This document shows, in pieces, positions 1 through 8,245 of a stretch of DNA of 64,000 bases. The position numbers and the translations under genes are program-made. The notes under the pieces were generated by a model. It saw nothing but the letters and a program-made list of their open reading frames with translations. It was not told where the DNA came from and searched no databases. Where the stretch lies: positions 248,001 to 312,000 of the forward strand of contig NZ_JASKYM010000001.1 of NCBI RefSeq assembly GCF_030131845.1, given 5' to 3'. Each line of letters starts with the position of its first letter. Within the stretch, counting starts at the first letter, position 1. This stretch comes from Romboutsia sedimentorum. GTDB lineage: Bacteria; Bacillota; Clostridia; Peptostreptococcales; Peptostreptococcaceae.

Positions 1-1
1 A

Positions 2-892
2 AATGTTACACCTCCTGGAGGTGTTGTAGACGTTCTTAAGGCTTTACTTTTAAACATTGTTGATAACCCTGTAAAAGCACTTTTTAATGCTAACTATATA
101 GGAATATTATCTTGGGCAATATTACTTGGTATTGCACTTAAAAACGCTCAACAAACTACAAAAATTATGATTGTCAATGTTTCAGATGCTCTATCTCAAA
201 TAGTAAAATGGGTAATTAACTTTGCTCCACTTGGTATTATGGGTCTTGTATTTGATGCTATTGCTACACAAGGTCTAAGCGCTTTACTTAGTTATGGACA
301 ATTGCTTGCTATATTAGTTGGATGTATGGTATTTGTAGCACTTGTACTTAATCCAATCATTGCATTTGTGTGTATGCGTAAAAATCCTTATCCACTAGTA
401 TTTAAATGTTTAAAAAATAGTGGTATTACAGCATTCTTTACTCGTAGTTCAGCTGCAAATATACCTGTAAACATGAAATTATGTGAAGAATTAGAATTAG
501 ACAAAGATACTTATTCAGTTTCAATTCCATTAGGTGCAACTATTAATATGGCAGGGGCTGCTGTTACAATTTCAGTATTAACTCTTGCAGCTGTTCACAC
601 TCTTGGAATTCAAGTTGATATAGGTATGGCAATAATATTAAGTGTATTATCAGCTATAAGCGCTTGTGGTGCTTCAGGGGTAGCTGGAGGTTCATTATTA
701 CTAATACCACTTGCATGTAGTTTGTTTGGAATTCCAAATGATGTGGCTATGCAGGTAGTAGGTGTAGGATTTGTTGTAGGAGTTATCCAAGACTCTTGCG
801 AAACTGCACTTAACTCATCAACTGATGTACTTTTTACAGCTGTAGCTGAATTTGCTAAGCGTAGAAAAGAAGGAAAGAAAATTGAAATTTAA
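2..892 (+). CDS. sstT: Serine/threonine:Na+ symporter, SstT-type (5' end missing)
   Basis: This is the C-terminal ~296 residues of a dicarboxylate/amino acid:cation symporter. The reading frame is open from the first bases of the window ([20 protein letters not shown]...), so the ATG at 167 is internal. The text resembles Sst[16 protein letters not shown], then several hydrophobic segments, the serine-rich [11 protein letters not shown] loop (HP1-like) and [15 protein letters not shown], which carries the family NMxG Na+/substrate site, and [18 protein letters not shown]. It probably imports serine or threonine with Na+ across the cytoplasmic membrane. The end is complete, followed closely by a terminator. 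The substrate is inferred from family resemblance only. Confidence 0.88.
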   Translation, partial: NVTPPGGVVDVLKALLLNIVDNPVKALFNANYIGILSWAILLGIALKNAQQTTKIMIVNVSDALSQIVKWVINFAPLGIMGLVFDAIATQGLSALLSYGQLLAILVGCMVFVALVLNPIIAFVCMRKNPYPLVFKCLKNSGITAFFTRSSAANIPVNMKLCEELELDKDTYSVSIPLGATINMAGAAVTISVLTLAAVHTLGIQVDIGMAIILSVLSAISACGASGVAGGSLLLIPLACSLFGIPNDVAMQVVGVGFVVGVIQDSCETALNSSTDVLFTAVAEFAKRRKEGKKIEI

Positions 893-910
893 TTTTTCTA
901 AAAATATAAT

Positions 911-945
911 AAATCCAAGGGCTAAGTAACTAAGCCCTTGGATTT
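911..945. terminator. Bidirectional intrinsic terminator
   Basis: A 13-bp perfect inverted repeat (AAATCCAAGGGCT at 911-923, its complement at 933-945) with a 9-nt loop sits between two convergent genes. T-rich sequence flanks it on both strands, so it can end both sstT and the minus-strand gene that stops at 951. Confidence 0.85.
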
Positions 946-950
946 ATTTG

Positions 951-1208
951 TTATTTTCTCTTTTTAGTTTTCTTTTTATTTTTGCCTTGAGCTCTTTTTT
1001 CACTTTGAGCTTTTGTTTTAGCTTCTTCTATTTCTTTTATTTTAACTTTAATTTTTTCATTTTCTCTATATGCTATGAAAAAGTCAATCAAACTTACTAA
1101 AAGTGTTGACCAAGCTAATGAATTTTTACTTACAAATGTTACTATTGATGATATAAGGAAAAATATTCCCATTGCAATCCATAAATTCCTATTTTTCTTT
1201 GAAACCAT
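951..1208 (-). CDS. Small membrane protein of unknown function
   Basis: An 85-residue protein not recognised by family. It has two hydrophobic segments (about residues 9-26 and 31-45), a likely hairpin in the membrane, and then a strongly basic and charged tail (KIKVKIKEIEEAKTKAQSEKRAQGKNKKKTKKRK is best described as a Lys-rich C-terminal third) predicted to be cytoplasmic. The ATG is supported by AGGAGG eight bases upstream. It stands alone, convergent with sstT. No function is proposed. Confidence 0.7.
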   Translation of the reverse strand: MVSKKNRNLWIAMGIFFLISSIVTFVSKNSLAWSTLLVSLIDFFIAYRENEKIKVKIKEIEEAKTKAQSEKRAQGKNKKKTKKRK

Positions 1209-1335
1209 TTTGCCTACCTCCTATATGTCTACAAACATTAATAACTACTATTATAACTCAATATAGTATATAAATTTCATTTTTTATTTACTATTACAAA
1301 GCTTATTAATATGCGACTTAAAGTAGGTTGTGTAT

Positions 1336-1659
1336 TTAGTTAAACATATCAGCTATATTCATAGTCTCAATTTTATCTACGGCATTGCCTATATAATCAG
1401 TTATTCCTTTTGCCACTTCGCTCTCTTTAATTTTATTTACAGTACCTTCTATATCTATACCGTCCGTTATATCCGATAATTTCATATCTTTAATATTATC
1501 TATAGTCTGCGAAATAGTCTGTGAAAATTTTGTATCTTTAAGCTCGTCCATTATATATGCTACTTTATCATTTTTAATTTCACTATATTTAAAACTCATT
1601 ATACCTAGTGGAACTAACAATACCACTAACGTAACTGCTATTTTCTTTACTAGCCTCAT
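1336..1659 (-). CDS. Membrane-anchored small protein, unknown function
   Basis: 107 residues. Residues about 5-23 form one hydrophobic segment after a basic N-terminus (MRLVKKIAVTLVVLL), a signal peptide or membrane anchor without a clear lipobox. The rest is hydrophilic, acidic and probably helical, with repeated DxKxSxxI-like stretches (MKLSDITDGIDIEGTVNKI). The start is set by GAGGAG seven bases before the ATG. Likely exposed on the outer face of the membrane; family unknown. It is separated from the efflux gene by a terminator. Confidence 0.68.
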   Translation of the reverse strand: MRLVKKIAVTLVVLLVPLGIMSFKYSEIKNDKVAYIMDELKDTKFSQTISQTIDNIKDMKLSDITDGIDIEGTVNKIKESEVAKGITDYIGNAVDKIETMNIADMFN

Positions 1660-1763
1660 AATAATCCTCCTCTGTTAATTAATAACTCTATATTACTATA
1701 TTAACTTATTAACCTTAAATTAGTGTTAATTTTTCATTAAATAATTCTTAAATTTTTATTTAT

Positions 1764-1803
1764 AAAAAACTGTAGGGTCAATTAACTGTCCCTACAGTTT
1801 TTT
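1764..1803 (-). terminator. Intrinsic terminator of the efflux gene
   Basis: The arms AAAAAACTGTAGGG (1764-1777) and its complement (1790-1803) form a 14-bp stem, T-rich on both flanks. It abuts the stop codon of the minus-strand MFS gene and so terminates the TetR-MFS unit. Confidence 0.85.
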
Positions 1804-3236
1804 TAATTTAATACAGATTCTTTATAATCTATCTCTTTATTTTGCTTAACTTTATCTTTTACATAAAATATCGAAATTGCTAACCCAACTACTGCTATAA
1901 TAGTTGCTATTTTAAATGATGCATTCATCCCTTGTATCTGTGCTAATGCTTTTGAAGTACTTAAACTATGTCTTGTTACTGTTGTCATTGTAGTGATAAG
2001 TATAGATGAACCTATAGCCCCAGATACCTGACGCACAGTAGAGTTTATAGCGCTACCATGTGATATTTGTTCTGTCTTAAGTGAATTTAATCCCCATGTT
2101 GTAACTGGCATTAATAAAAATGTTATTCCGATCATTCTTATTCCATACATAATAGCTAACATTGTTATTGATGTATTTTCTTTTAATGTAGAAAGTTCAA
2201 ATGTTCCTAGTGCTAATAAAGTAAAACCTATTATAGCTAAAACTCTAAATCCATGCTTATCTAGCATCTTACCTGTAATCGGACTTAAAAATGTCATTGC
2301 TATAGATCCTGGTAACATTATTACGCCTGGTATCATAGCAGATAACCCTCTTACTGATTGTATATATATAGATATAATCATAGAAGCTGATGTCATTGCT
2401 ACATACACTATTATTATTAGAATTGTACTTATTATAAAATTACGACTTTTAAATACTCTAAGTTCTAATAAGGGTTGTTCTACCCTAAATTGTCTTATTA
2501 CAAATAATGTAAGTGATACTACTCCTACTATTAATGGGACATATGTTAGTGGGCTAGATATAGAATAATCACCTATATCAGATACTCCAACTAAAATACC
2601 TCCAAATCCAAAAGTAGATAAAATTAATGATATAACTTCAAGTTTAGATTTTTTAACTTCCATTATGCTTCTTAAGAAGAAAAACGCTAATACTATATTG
2701 GCTAATGTAATAGATGCTAATATATAAAATATTATTCTCCATCCTAAATTATCAATTATATATCCTGCTGCTAAGGGTCCTATTGCTGGTGCAACTCCAA
2801 TTACAAATCCATAAATACCCATTGCTTTACCACGTTCTTCTTTTGGGTATAAATTAATCATAGCAACTTGAACTGATTGCATTATTATACCAGCTCCGAT
2901 AGCTTGAAGTATTCTAGATAATATCATTACTCCAAAGTTCTTAGCAAATATTGATACTATACATCCTGCTAAGAATAAAGACATAGATACTATAAATAGA
3001 TTTTTAATCGAATATCTATTTATTAAATATGCTGTTGAAGGAATCATAATACCTAAAACAAGCAAGTAAACTGTCGTTAACCACTGTGCTGTACCTACAT
3101 CTACCTTAAATGTAGACATTATACTCGGTAGGGCTGACGTTAATACAGTCTGAGTAAGTGATGTTATTAGAGATCCTATCATTAATACTACTATGATACG
3201 ATTTCTAGTTTTTTTATTGTCTATCAACGCTGTCAT
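1803..3236 (-). CDS. DHA2-family MFS drug efflux transporter
   Basis: 477 residues with about 14 membrane segments, typical of the DHA2 (EmrB/QacA/LmrB) drug:H+ antiporters. Characteristic text includes TAQWLTTVYLLVLGIMIPSTAYL in segment 2 (a 20+ residue run, positions ~49-70), a motif-A-like stretch after it, and a motif-C-like GFVIGVAPAIGPLAAGY in segment 5. It probably exports a hydrophobic toxin or drug. It overlaps the upstream tetR gene by 23 bases, so the two are co-transcribed. The start is doubtful: AGGAG abuts the ATG at 3236 directly, while a TTG three codons later (3227) has a normal 9-base spacing. The substrate cannot be read from sequence. Confidence 0.9.
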   Translation of the reverse strand: MTALIDNKKTRNRIIVVLMIGSLITSLTQTVLTSALPSIMSTFKVDVGTAQWLTTVYLLVLGIMIPSTAYLINRYSIKNLFIVSMSLFLAGCIVSIFAKNFGVMILSRILQAIGAGIIMQSVQVAMINLYPKEERGKAMGIYGFVIGVAPAIGPLAAGYIIDNLGWRIIFYILASITLANIVLAFFFLRSIMEVKKSKLEVISLILSTFGFGGILVGVSDIGDYSISSPLTYVPLIVGVVSLTLFVIRQFRVEQPLLELRVFKSRNFIISTILIIIVYVAMTSASMIISIYIQSVRGLSAMIPGVIMLPGSIAMTFLSPITGKMLDKHGFRVLAIIGFTLLALGTFELSTLKENTSITMLAIMYGIRMIGITFLLMPVTTWGLNSLKTEQISHGSAINSTVRQVSGAIGSSILITTMTTVTRHSLSTSKALAQIQGMNASFKIATIIAVVGLAISIFYVKDKVKQNKEIDYKESVLN

Positions 3237-4107
3237 CTCCTAATTGAAGCTTTATGCTTTTTAATTTGTCTATTTCTATCTTTAATGCTTGTTCTTTTTC
3301 TAAATATGCTATCATTGCATCCATCATTAAGGAATTATAATTTTTAAAATTGTACTCTTGCTCTACTTCTAAAATAGCTTCATTAAGTTTTTTATTTAAA
3401 TTATCATTTTCTATTTTAGCTTTTATATCTTTAGTTGTTTCTAAAAAGCTTTCATGTAAATCATTATTTTTTTTTGATTCGTTATCTTCTTCAACTGTGT
3501 ATAAAATATTTTCTGTTATCATGTACTTGTTATGTTTTAAGTTTTCTATATTTAATTCTACCTGTCTTAAAGTAATCTCAAATATATAATCTTCATCCAT
3601 ATATTTTTTGTTTAAACGCTTAATTAAATCAAACTCATGAATTACACTATCAATTACAAATATAAGTTCCCATATAAATGGCTTAATTTCTTTTCCATAT
3701 ACTTCAATTAAGCTATCGTAATATACTTTTACTAATCTAGATTTAATGGTACTTTTTATCTCTTCTACTGGCTTTCCATTTATTTCTGAGAATGACCCTA
3801 AAATATGTAAATTGAAATACCTATTTGATTCTAGATAATCTAATATAATTTTTATTTTTAATTTTAATTTTTCTTTAGGTGTTTTTTGATTGTCTTCATC
3901 TATTAATGTAGATTGATTTAAGAATTTATTACTTGAATAGTTTAACATTTCCCCTACTAAGTTTTCTTTAGTTGAAAAACATTTATAAAACGTTGATTTT
4001 GATATCTTGCATTCTTTTACTATATCGTCAATCGAGGTATATTTGATGCCATAACTGTTAAAACATTTTTGTGCTACATTCATTATTAATTCTTGCTTTA
4101 TATCCAT
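3214..4107 (-). CDS. TetR-family transcriptional regulator
   Basis: 297 residues from the ATG at 4107, which has GGAGG five bases upstream; a TTG four codons earlier overlaps that site and is less likely. The N-terminal ~60 residues are a TetR helix-turn-helix (ALQ-like start, YTSIDDIVKECKISKSTFYK, then F-x-x-KE). The remainder is a long helical ligand-binding/dimerisation domain plus an extra Glu/Lys-rich helical tail that makes it about 100 residues longer than the family average. It is first in an operon with the DHA2 efflux gene and very likely represses it. The phased AGTACT array just upstream is the probable operator. Confidence 0.88.
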   Translation of the reverse strand: MDIKQELIMNVAQKCFNSYGIKYTSIDDIVKECKISKSTFYKCFSTKENLVGEMLNYSSNKFLNQSTLIDEDNQKTPKEKLKLKIKIILDYLESNRYFNLHILGSFSEINGKPVEEIKSTIKSRLVKVYYDSLIEVYGKEIKPFIWELIFVIDSVIHEFDLIKRLNKKYMDEDYIFEITLRQVELNIENLKHNKYMITENILYTVEEDNESKKNNDLHESFLETTKDIKAKIENDNLNKKLNEAILEVEQEYNFKNYNSLMMDAMIAYLEKEQALKIEIDKLKSIKLQLGDDSVDRQ

Positions 4108-4140
4108 AATAACCTCCAAAATAACTTCATAAAACTCTAA

Positions 4141-4194
4141 AGTACTACTTAGTACTATTCAGTACTCATAGGTACTTGGTAAGTATACAGTATA
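4141..4194. promoter_or_regulatory. Helically phased AGTACT operator array
   Basis: Five near-repeats begin at exact 10-base steps: AGTACT at 4141, 4151 and 4161, GGTACT at 4171 and AAGTATAC at 4181. AGTACT is itself palindromic. The array lies between the divergent tetR and alpha/beta hydrolase starts, so it may bind several TetR dimers on one DNA face and control both directions. Binding is inferred. Confidence 0.65.
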
Positions 4195-4292
4195 TTTTTC
4201 CTTTAGTCAAATATATAAAGTCTTTAACTAAAATTAACACCTATCTACTAAACTTCATAATATATAAAGAGAATTTTAGTTGGAGGGGAATT

Positions 4293-5111
4293 ATGAAATA
4301 TTATGTTAAAGTTGAGAAAAACGTAAAAATATTTGTTGAAGATACAAATCCCGATGGTGAGAATGTTATTTTATTTATTCATGGGTGGCCACTAAACCAT
4401 AATATGTATGAATATATAGTAGAAAATTTTGCATCTAAAGGCTATAGGTGTATAGCGATAGACCTTAGAGGATATGGTAAATCAGATAAGCCAAGCACAG
4501 GCTATGATTATGATAGGATGGCTAATGATATAAGACATATAATTGAGTCGCTTAAATTAAATAATATAACTTTAATGGGGCACTCTATGGGTGGTGCAAT
4601 CTCTACAAGATATATGTCTAAATAAAATGCACATGGTGTAGCAAGACTTTGCCTGCTTAGTGCTGCCGTTCCTAAATGGGTCCAATCTTCTGACTGGAAA
4701 TATGGATATACACTAAACCAAGTTAATGATCTTATAGATAATTTTAGAAATGACAGACCACAATCTATAAGAACAACATCTGAAACCTTCTTTTATCAGT
4801 TTACAAGTCAAGGAATATTAGATTGGTTCTTTGACATGGGTTTGGCTGCTTCTGGTTGGTCAACTATTAATTCATTAATAGCCCTTAGAGATGAAGAGTT
4901 ATTTGATGATTTGAAAAATATAAAAGTACCTACATTAATTTTACATGGAGTACATGATAAAGTTTGTCCTTATCCTTTTGCAGAGTATATGAATAGTACA
5001 ATAGAAAACTCTACTTTAGTATCTTTGACTGAAGGTGGTCATGGAGCTTTTTATGAATGTAGAGATACTATAAATAAATCTTTGGAACAGTTTATCAATA
5101 AAACTAAATAA
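4293..5111 (+). pseudogene. Alpha/beta hydrolase interrupted by one in-frame TAA
   Basis: The ATG at 4293 has GGAGGG six bases upstream. The frame encodes an alpha/beta hydrolase: FIHGWPLNH (oxyanion loop), the nucleophile elbow GHSMGG with its Ser, DLRGYGKSDKP, and near the end LHGVHDKVCPYPFAEYM (acid) and EGGHGAFYE (catalytic His). After RYMSK a TAA at 4623-4625 interrupts it; the same frame continues unbroken as NAHGVARLCLLSAAVPKW to a normal stop at 5109-5111. A one-base change from a Tyr codon (TAT/TAC) would explain it. All other catalytic parts are intact, so the lesion is recent, a sequencing error, or the site of rare readthrough. It is divergent from the TetR/MFS operon. Confidence 0.8.
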
Positions 5112-5200
5112 CACCTATACAAAGCATATCTACTTGTATTAAAATGGCGGTGAAATATTAGATTAAATATAGATTGAAAAACTAATACTTTATTAAACAC

Positions 5201-5236
5201 AAATAAAGGGAAAGAATTTAATCTTTTCCTTTATTT
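5201..5236. terminator. Hairpin terminator between hydrolase and sao operon
   Basis: AAATAAAGG(G) at 5201-5210 pairs with CCTTTATTT ending at 5236, extended by AAAGA/TCTTT inside. It follows the plus-strand hydrolase and is also about 45 bases past the stop of the minus-strand lyase, so it can serve both. Confidence 0.7.
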
Positions 5237-5280
5237 GTAAAATCATTATATTTTAATTTCTTTAATTATGTTTAATTTCT

Positions 5281-5910
5281 TTAATATTGTGAAAATATTT
5301 CATGTGATGCTTTCATAGCCTCATCAATATCTAAACAATAAATATCTTCATTATTTTCAAATCCATTTTCTAATGCCCATGCATCAAATTCATTCTTCGT
5401 CCAGAAGAAGTTCATGATATTTCAGCAACTTGCAGCCCAGTTTTCATGTTTATCTAAATTAATATGAAGTATTCGTAAATCATCATTATTTATAGAATGT
5501 AGCTTATTATCTTTAAGCTTTATATTTATTTCCTTGGAAGTAATATTACACACAGAATCAATAGCTATATCTTGATTAAAAGTAAGTCCTACCCCTAATG
5601 CGTCTATTGCACACATTGCATTTAATTTTCTACCATCTTGTAGTGTAACTTTATGCATAGTTTCGTGTGCTGATACTGGATAAATAAAATTCACATAATT
5701 ATCTTCATCGACTACCATAATGTTATTTTTTTCAAAGTAGTCTAATGTTTGTTTTATATAACTTTCTTCTAATTCCAATGTGTTTAATAGATTATTTGAA
5801 ATTTCATTTAAACTAACCACAGAATTTTTCTCAATAATCATATTCATAATTTCTACTCTAATTTTCTTTTGTTCATTTTCTAATTTTCTATATTTATTAG
5901 TATTTTTCAT
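5281..5910 (-). CDS. saoL: MerB-like organomercurial/organometal lyase, selenoprotein (UGA at 5422-5424)
   Basis: 209 residues if UGA at codon 163 is read as selenocysteine; without readthrough it would stop after NWAASC. MerB-type enzymes are about 212 residues and protonolyse carbon-mercury bonds using Cys96, Asp99 and Cys159 (E. coli numbering). Here NAMCAIDALG matches the Cys96/Asp99 segment (AWCALDTL in MerB), and SC-U-NIMNFFW matches the SFCCHVHFF segment, with C162 at the Cys159 place and U163 at the Cys160 place. The frame after UGA keeps family-like text (FDAWALENG, DIDEAMKASHEIF). A 17-nt hairpin follows the UGA. AAGGGG precedes the ATG. It is the last gene of the sao operon, 9 bases after saoA. 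The exact substrate (Hg, As, other organometal) is inferred; the symbol is from memory of NCBI naming. Confidence 0.88.
5393..5409 (-). promoter_or_regulatory. Bacterial SECIS-like hairpin of saoL
   Basis: On the transcript, TTCTTC-TGGAC-GAAGAA forms a 6-bp stem with a G-bearing loop. The loop begins 18 nt after the UGA, inside the 16-37 nt range usual for bacterial SECIS elements. Confidence 0.72.
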
Positions 5911-5919
5911 ATCTACCCC

Positions 5920-6675
5920 TTATGCATTTGCGTAACACTTTGATAATATATTTGTAAGTTCTTCTTTGTAATCTTCATAATCCTTTGCTTTTCTATCTCT
6001 AGGTCTGCTTAAGTTTATCTTTAAGTCTTTTAATATTTTTCCTTTGTCCCTAGACATAACTATTACTCTATCACTCATATAAACAGCTTCATCTACATCA
6101 TGAGTTACCATTATTGCAGTTATCTTCTTTTTAATCCAAATATTTTCTAATTCTTCTTGTAAATTTTGTCTCATTTGAAAATCAACTGCCCCTAGAGGTT
6201 CATCCATTAACAGAACTTGTGGGTTACAAGCTAATGCCCTTATAACTGCTACTCTTTGCTTCATACCACCTGATAGTTGATGTGGAAATAACTTTTCTTT
6301 TCCTTTTAAATCCGATATATTTAATAGTTCTTCTAGTTTCTTTTCTCTTTCTTCTTTGCATATTTTTTGTTGTTTCATTGGAAATACTACATTTTCTTTC
6401 ACAGTTTTCCAGGGAAATAACGCATAATTTTGAAATACAAACGCTCTATCGATACCAGGTTTAGTTACAACCTTATTATTTAATAAAACTTGTCCTTCTT
6501 CACACTTTAAAAACCCACCTATTATGCTAAGAATTGTACTTTTCCCACATCCAGATGGACCTAATAAACATACAAATTCGCCTTCTTGCACTTCTAAATT
6601 TATATCTTCTAAAACCTTTAGTTCTACTTTATCGTTCATAAAGGTTTTATTTATGTTTTCTATTTTTAAGTTCAT
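5920..6675 (-). CDS. saoA: ABC transporter ATPase (NitT/TauT type) of the sao operon
   Basis: 251 residues. Walker A GPSGCGKST (~40-48), Q-loop FQNYALFPW, signature LSGGMKQRV, Walker B VLLMDEPLG followed by the D-loop AVD and switch His in VTHDVDEAV. It closely resembles the nitrate/sulfonate/taurine (SsuB/TauB) group. It energises the permease encoded directly upstream, whose TAA shares one base with this ATG. There is no in-frame UGA in this gene. A cargo of organometal or its thiol adduct is an inference from the operon, not from the ATPase itself. Confidence 0.92.
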   Translation of the reverse strand: MNLKIENINKTFMNDKVELKVLEDINLEVQEGEFVCLLGPSGCGKSTILSIIGGFLKCEEGQVLLNNKVVTKPGIDRAFVFQNYALFPWKTVKENVVFPMKQQKICKEEREKKLEELLNISDLKGKEKLFPHQLSGGMKQRVAVIRALACNPQVLLMDEPLGAVDFQMRQNLQEELENIWIKKKITAIMVTHDVDEAVYMSDRVIVMSRDKGKILKDLKINLSRPRDRKAKDYEDYKEELTNILSKCYANA

Positions 6676-7484
6676 TAGTCATTAAACCTCCATTTACAAA
6701 GGCTTTGGTTTATAAATTTTAGTATTCTATCTATAATAAATCCTATTAATGCTGCAAATATCATAAGCCCTATTAACAATTCTGTTTTCATCATTGTTTG
6801 AGCTTGAACCATTGAGTAACCAAGACCGGCACTCGTTGCTATAAACTCGGCTCAAATTACAGACATCCATCCTGTACTTATTGCAAGTCTTGCACCTGTT
6901 AGTATATCTGGAAGTGCTGCTGGTAGCATTACATTTATAAATATAGAAAATGATGATGCTCCCATACTTCTTGCTGCATTATAATAATCTTTTGATATAG
7001 ATCTAACTCCTTGAATTGTATTAAGTATTATAGGAAATACCCCAGCAAATGCTATTAAAAATATAGTCGGTCCATCACCTATACCAAACCATACTATTGT
7101 AAGTGGTACCCAAGCCATTATAGGTACTTGTCTTGCTGAGTCTACTACTGGAGAAAATAACTTTTCAAAAGTATTTGAAAAACCCATACATAGTCCTAGC
7201 GGAAGTCCAAATAGCATTGCACATCCAAAACCTTTTAGTACTCTTTGTAATGTTATAAGTACGTTTTTAACTATTTCCGAGTCAGTTATACAAGTTATAA
7301 ATCCTTTCATTACATCTATTGGCATAGGAAGTAAAAGAGAACTTCCTATATTTGTTGCACTTAGTTGCCATATAGCAAATATCACTAAAATTAATATTAA
7401 TCTATATACAAAATCTAAGGGCTTTAATCTTGTTTTATTGTTTTTGTTTATTAATTTTCTATTGGTAGAAACTTTAACTTCCAC
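6675..7484 (-). CDS. saoP: ABC transporter permease, predicted selenoprotein (UGA at 6852-6854)
   Basis: 269 residues when UGA codon 211 is translated. The protein is a BPD-type permease of the NitT/TauT group with about six membrane segments (PLDFVYRLILILVIFAIWQL at the N-terminus; VPIMAWVPLTIVWFGIGDGP in the middle; EAA-like region PIILNTIQGVRSISKDYYNAARSMGAS, quoted here only as positions ~145-172). The UGA falls in GWMSVI-U-AEFIATSAGLGY; ordinary family members have V, A or similar before AE. After it the frame gives two more membrane segments and ends in KWRFND, overlapping saoA by one base. The start is GTG, inside the end of the upstream gene (34-base overlap). A 21-nt hairpin follows the UGA. 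A selenocysteine in a permease core is unusual. Confidence 0.84.
6814..6834 (-). promoter_or_regulatory. Bacterial SECIS-like hairpin of saoP
   Basis: On the transcript, GAGTGCC pairs with GGTTACTC (one bulged U, one G-U pair), loop GGTCTT. The loop starts 24 nt after the UGA. It is the least regular of the four hairpins in the operon. Confidence 0.58.
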
Positions 7485-8245
7485 TTTTCAAATTCCCCCA
7501 TATCTTCCTTTGATATATTTTTATCTGTATAGCTTTGTAGTTGCTTTTTAAAGTTGTTTTTATCTTTTAAATCTAGCACACTTTTATTATATACATTTTT
7601 AAATACTCTATATGAATCGCTATTTTTGAATACTTTGCTTACTACTAAGACATATGTATCATAGTCTTTATTTACTGAGGTAGATTGTTTTTTCCCTTGT
7701 ATATTTAATGCTTTTATAGCATCAATTACTATTGCATCTACTTTGTTACTTTCTAGTGCATATGGCAGGGAACTATTTATAAATGAAACAGATTTTGAAT
7801 CTTTGTAATATTCTTTAACTAAGTCATTTTGATAATTTCTATTTTGACTAGTTCCAATTTTTTTTATATCATCTTTTTTAGTTAAAAATATATCTGAATT
7901 TTGAACTAACGTATTTACTATTTCAAAATTATTATCAGCTTTTATAAATTCTTTTGCTGCCTCTTTACAAATAATAGCCATATCAACTTCCTCTGAACTC
8001 AGAGCCCATTGAGTAGTACTTGCTCAACAATCAGCTATTGAATAGCTTTCTATTAAACTATCGATTTTTACGTCTTCGAAATAGTTTTTATTTTTCATAT
8101 AATTTATTACAAATGCAGAGGTATCATCTGATACCCCTATTCTTATATTTCCTTCTATTTTTTCATTGTTAGGATTGAAAAATAATATTCCTAAACTTAT
8201 AAATAAAATAAGTATTCCTAATAATAAATTTTTAGTTTTTTCCAT
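7451..8245 (-). CDS. Membrane-anchored substrate-binding-like protein, selenoprotein (UGA at 8024-8026)
   Basis: 264 residues when UGA codon 74 is read. One N-terminal membrane segment (NLLLGILILFISLGILFF) anchors a periplasmic-binding-protein-like domain (GNIRIGVSDDTSAFVINYMK...). The UGA follows Cys73 in SIADC-U-ASTTQWALSS; translation resumes as EEVDMAIICKEAAKEF, which is family-like and in the same frame. ORF calling without Sec splits this gene in two. It overlaps the upstream binding protein by 14 bases and the downstream permease by 34 bases. The CU pair may bind a soft metal or reduce/relay the cargo. From memory, one of the two binding proteins in such operons is called SaoB; I cannot say which. 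Confidence 0.82.
7991..8004 (-). promoter_or_regulatory. Bacterial SECIS-like hairpin of the Sec binding protein
   Basis: On the transcript, CTCTG-AGTT-CAGAG forms a 5-bp stem whose loop contains GU, a hallmark of several bacterial SECIS loops. The loop begins 24 nt after the UGA. Confidence 0.65.

Noticed and set aside
1075-1266. Plus-strand 63-aa ORF opposite the small membrane protein
   Set aside because: It is antisense to a gene with a clear ribosome site and has none of its own.
4623-4625. A Sec or pyrrolysine readthrough in the alpha/beta hydrolase
   Set aside because: The codon is TAA, which neither Sec (UGA) nor pyrrolysine (UAG) insertion uses.
5422-5424. Reading saoL, saoP, the second binding protein and saoT as frameshifted or nonsense pseudogenes
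   Set aside because: Each has exactly one TGA, never TAA or TAG, in a Cys-related or conserved spot, with a downstream hairpin and intact frame; four independent decays of this kind in one operon are implausible.
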